Source of the DNA: UBA7803 sp049454295
GTDB taxonomy: Bacteria > Pseudomonadota > Gammaproteobacteria > Pseudomonadales > Azotimanducaceae
Assembly: GCA_049454295.1 (NCBI GenBank)
Contig: JBMTYG010000145.1
Span: 1-6,997, forward strand
DNA length: 6,997 nucleotides
Direction: 5' to 3'
The notes below the pieces were generated by a model, which saw only the letters and a program-made list of their open reading frames with translations, did not search any database and was not told the DNA's origin. Made by a program: the position numbers and the translations under genes. Shown piece by piece: positions 5,953-6,997 of the stretch (positions within the stretch are counted from its first letter, which is position 1; the number at the start of each line of letters is the position of its first letter).

Positions 5953-6997
5953 TTAGTCTTCAATCGCGGCATAGATGATGTTCTTTAACTGACCGCGAAA
6001 ATTGAAGGTGGCCGACGGCATTAGCTGCGTCATGAAAACCACCACCAGGTCCTCATTAGGATCAACCCAGAAAATAGTCGAAGCCGCACCGCCCCAATAG
6101 TAATCACCCACACCCAGTGATCCGGTCGTGACCTGGCTTAACGACATCGCAAACCCCAAACCAAAACCCACGCCCTCATACGCAGTTTCGGCAAAATCAC
6201 CGAGCGCCAGCGTCGCTAAATCCTGACCTCCCGGCAGATGGTTGGCCGTCATGAGCCCCAGCGTGCGACTGCCCAGGATGCGCTCACCCGCCTGTTCTCC
6301 ACCTTGTCGCAACATGTCACAAAAGCGCAGGTAGTCAGCCGTGGTTCCCGTGAGTCCACCACCGCCGGACAGCATGGAGGGTCTCCGCGCATAGGTGCTC
6401 GCGAGCGGGTCATCGATAAGACGAAGGGATTTATCGGACTGGCGCTGGTAGTTTGCGGCGAAGCGGTCGAGTTTGTCCGGCGCCACGCTAAAGGCCGTGT
6501 CCGTCATGCCGAGCGGCGTGAAGATGTGCTCGGCGAAATACGCGTCGAGGGATTGACCGGATAGTATCTCCACTAGCCGACCACAGACGTCCGTCGCATA
6601 GGAGTACAACCAGCGCGAACCAGGATCAAACGCGAGCGGCATGCGCCCAAGTTTTTCGACGAAGCCCTCGAGCGTCTCGCCCTCGTTGCGTACCACGCCG
6701 GCGCTGCGGTAGAGCCTGTCTACCGGAGTCTCGCCCCAGCCATAAGACAATCCCGCCGTATGCATCAGGACATGGCGCATGGTGACGGGATCCCGCGGCG
6801 CACGCGTCTGCATGACATCGCCTTCGCCGCTGACCCAAACCTGTTGATCGCGCCAGGAGGGAATGAACCGGTGCACGGGATCATTCAGCTGAAACAGACC
6901 CCGCTCGTAGAGCTGCATCAGTGCAACCGACGTGATTGGCTTTGTCATCGAATAGATGCGGAAGATCGTGTCCTCGGCCATCTTCTTGCCACGAGCG
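5953..6997 (-). CDS. Family VIII esterase / beta-lactamase-like serine hydrolase, N-terminus outside window
   Basis: The protein belongs to the class C beta-lactamase/penicillin-binding fold. Members are usually esterases, amidases or peptidases rather than antibiotic-degrading enzymes. The frame stays open to the window edge: five codons (ARGKK) precede the first visible ATG at 6981, so that ATG is probably internal and about 50-80 residues are missing. Counting from it, IYSMTKPITS gives the nucleophile Ser11 and Lys14 (S-x-x-K). HTAGL is at 74-78. WLYSYATDVCG (124-134) supplies the catalytic Tyr126, and GGGGLTGTTADYLRF follows. WGGAAS with Trp296 stands where class C beta-lactamases have KTG; this W-G-G pattern is usual for family VIII carboxylesterases such as EstB-like enzymes. 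Residues 33-41 (NDPVHRFIP) are the standard helix after the nucleophile. It is the first visible gene of the three-gene run. Export cannot be judged without the N-terminus. Confidence 0.92.
   Translation of the reverse strand, partial: ARGKKMAEDTIFRIYSMTKPITSVALMQLYERGLFQLNDPVHRFIPSWRDQQVWVSGEGDVMQTRAPRDPVTMRHVLMHTAGLSYGWGETPVDRLYRSAGVVRNEGETLEGFVEKLGRMPLAFDPGSRWLYSYATDVCGRLVEILSGQSLDAYFAEHIFTPLGMTDTAFSVAPDKLDRFAANYQRQSDKSLRLIDDPLASTYARRPSMLSGGGGLTGTTADYLRFCDMLRQGGEQAGERILGSRTLGLMTANHLPGGQDLATLALGDFAETAYEGVGFGLGFAMSLSQVTTGSLGVGDYYWGGAASTIFWVDPNEDLVVVFMTQLMPSATFNFRGQLKNIIYAAIED

Noticed and set aside
5953..6997. Antibiotic-resistance beta-lactamase
   Set aside because: The S-x-x-K and Tyr motifs fit the fold, but the KTG triad is replaced by WGG and the overall sequence resembles family VIII esterases, so a resistance role is not supported.
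1..6997. Mobile element, CRISPR array, toxin-antitoxin, tRNA or riboswitch
   Set aside because: I searched by eye for direct and inverted terminal repeats, spaced repeats, integrase or transposase motifs, tRNA-like arms and long structured leaders, and found none. The genes are typical core-like or catabolic hydrolases.

Overview
The window reads as ordinary chromosomal DNA of a GC-rich Gram-negative bacterium, probably a proteobacterium. The reasons are dense coding on both strands, short intergenic gaps, Shine-Dalgarno-like sites, GTG starts and exported hydrolases with Sec-type signal sequences. The exact lineage cannot be read from the sequence. There are no RNA genes, insertion sequences, CRISPR arrays, phage genes or attachment sites, and no gene-free stretch longer than about 100 bases.

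Layout, left to right. (1) The last 59 codons of a plus-strand gene, probably a PAPS-dependent sulfotransferase, end at 180. (2) A minus-strand amidohydrolase of the N-acyl-D-amino-acid deacylase type (182-1882) converges on it with one base between the two stop codons. (3) A 101-base divergent intergenic region (1883-1983) carries weak candidate promoters that face each other and overlap. (4) A plus-strand, probably exported type-B carboxylesterase (1984-3789) starts at a GTG. (5) A minus-strand run of three closely spaced genes converges on the esterase with a 16-base gap. In transcription order these are a family VIII esterase/beta-lactamase-like serine hydrolase (open at the right edge), an exported alkaline-phosphatase-superfamily phosphohydrolase, and a soluble epoxide hydrolase. 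Their spacings of 16 and 25 bases suggest one transcript.

All five well-resolved genes are hydrolases, with four unrelated catalytic designs: a binuclear metal amidohydrolase, alpha/beta hydrolases (one Ser, one Asp nucleophile), a penicillin-binding-like Ser/Lys/Tyr enzyme and a metal phosphotransferase fold. Together they could open esters, amides, epoxides and phosphoesters, which fits uptake and breakdown of some complex or xenobiotic-like organic compound. No dehydrogenase, transporter or regulator is in view to name the substrate, so the joint pathway is inference only. I see no convincing new defence, mobile or RNA system. The most unusual non-coding signal is that both convergent junctions carry a perfect inverted repeat with the same core (GGCTGA ... 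TCAGCC) that includes stop-codon bases.
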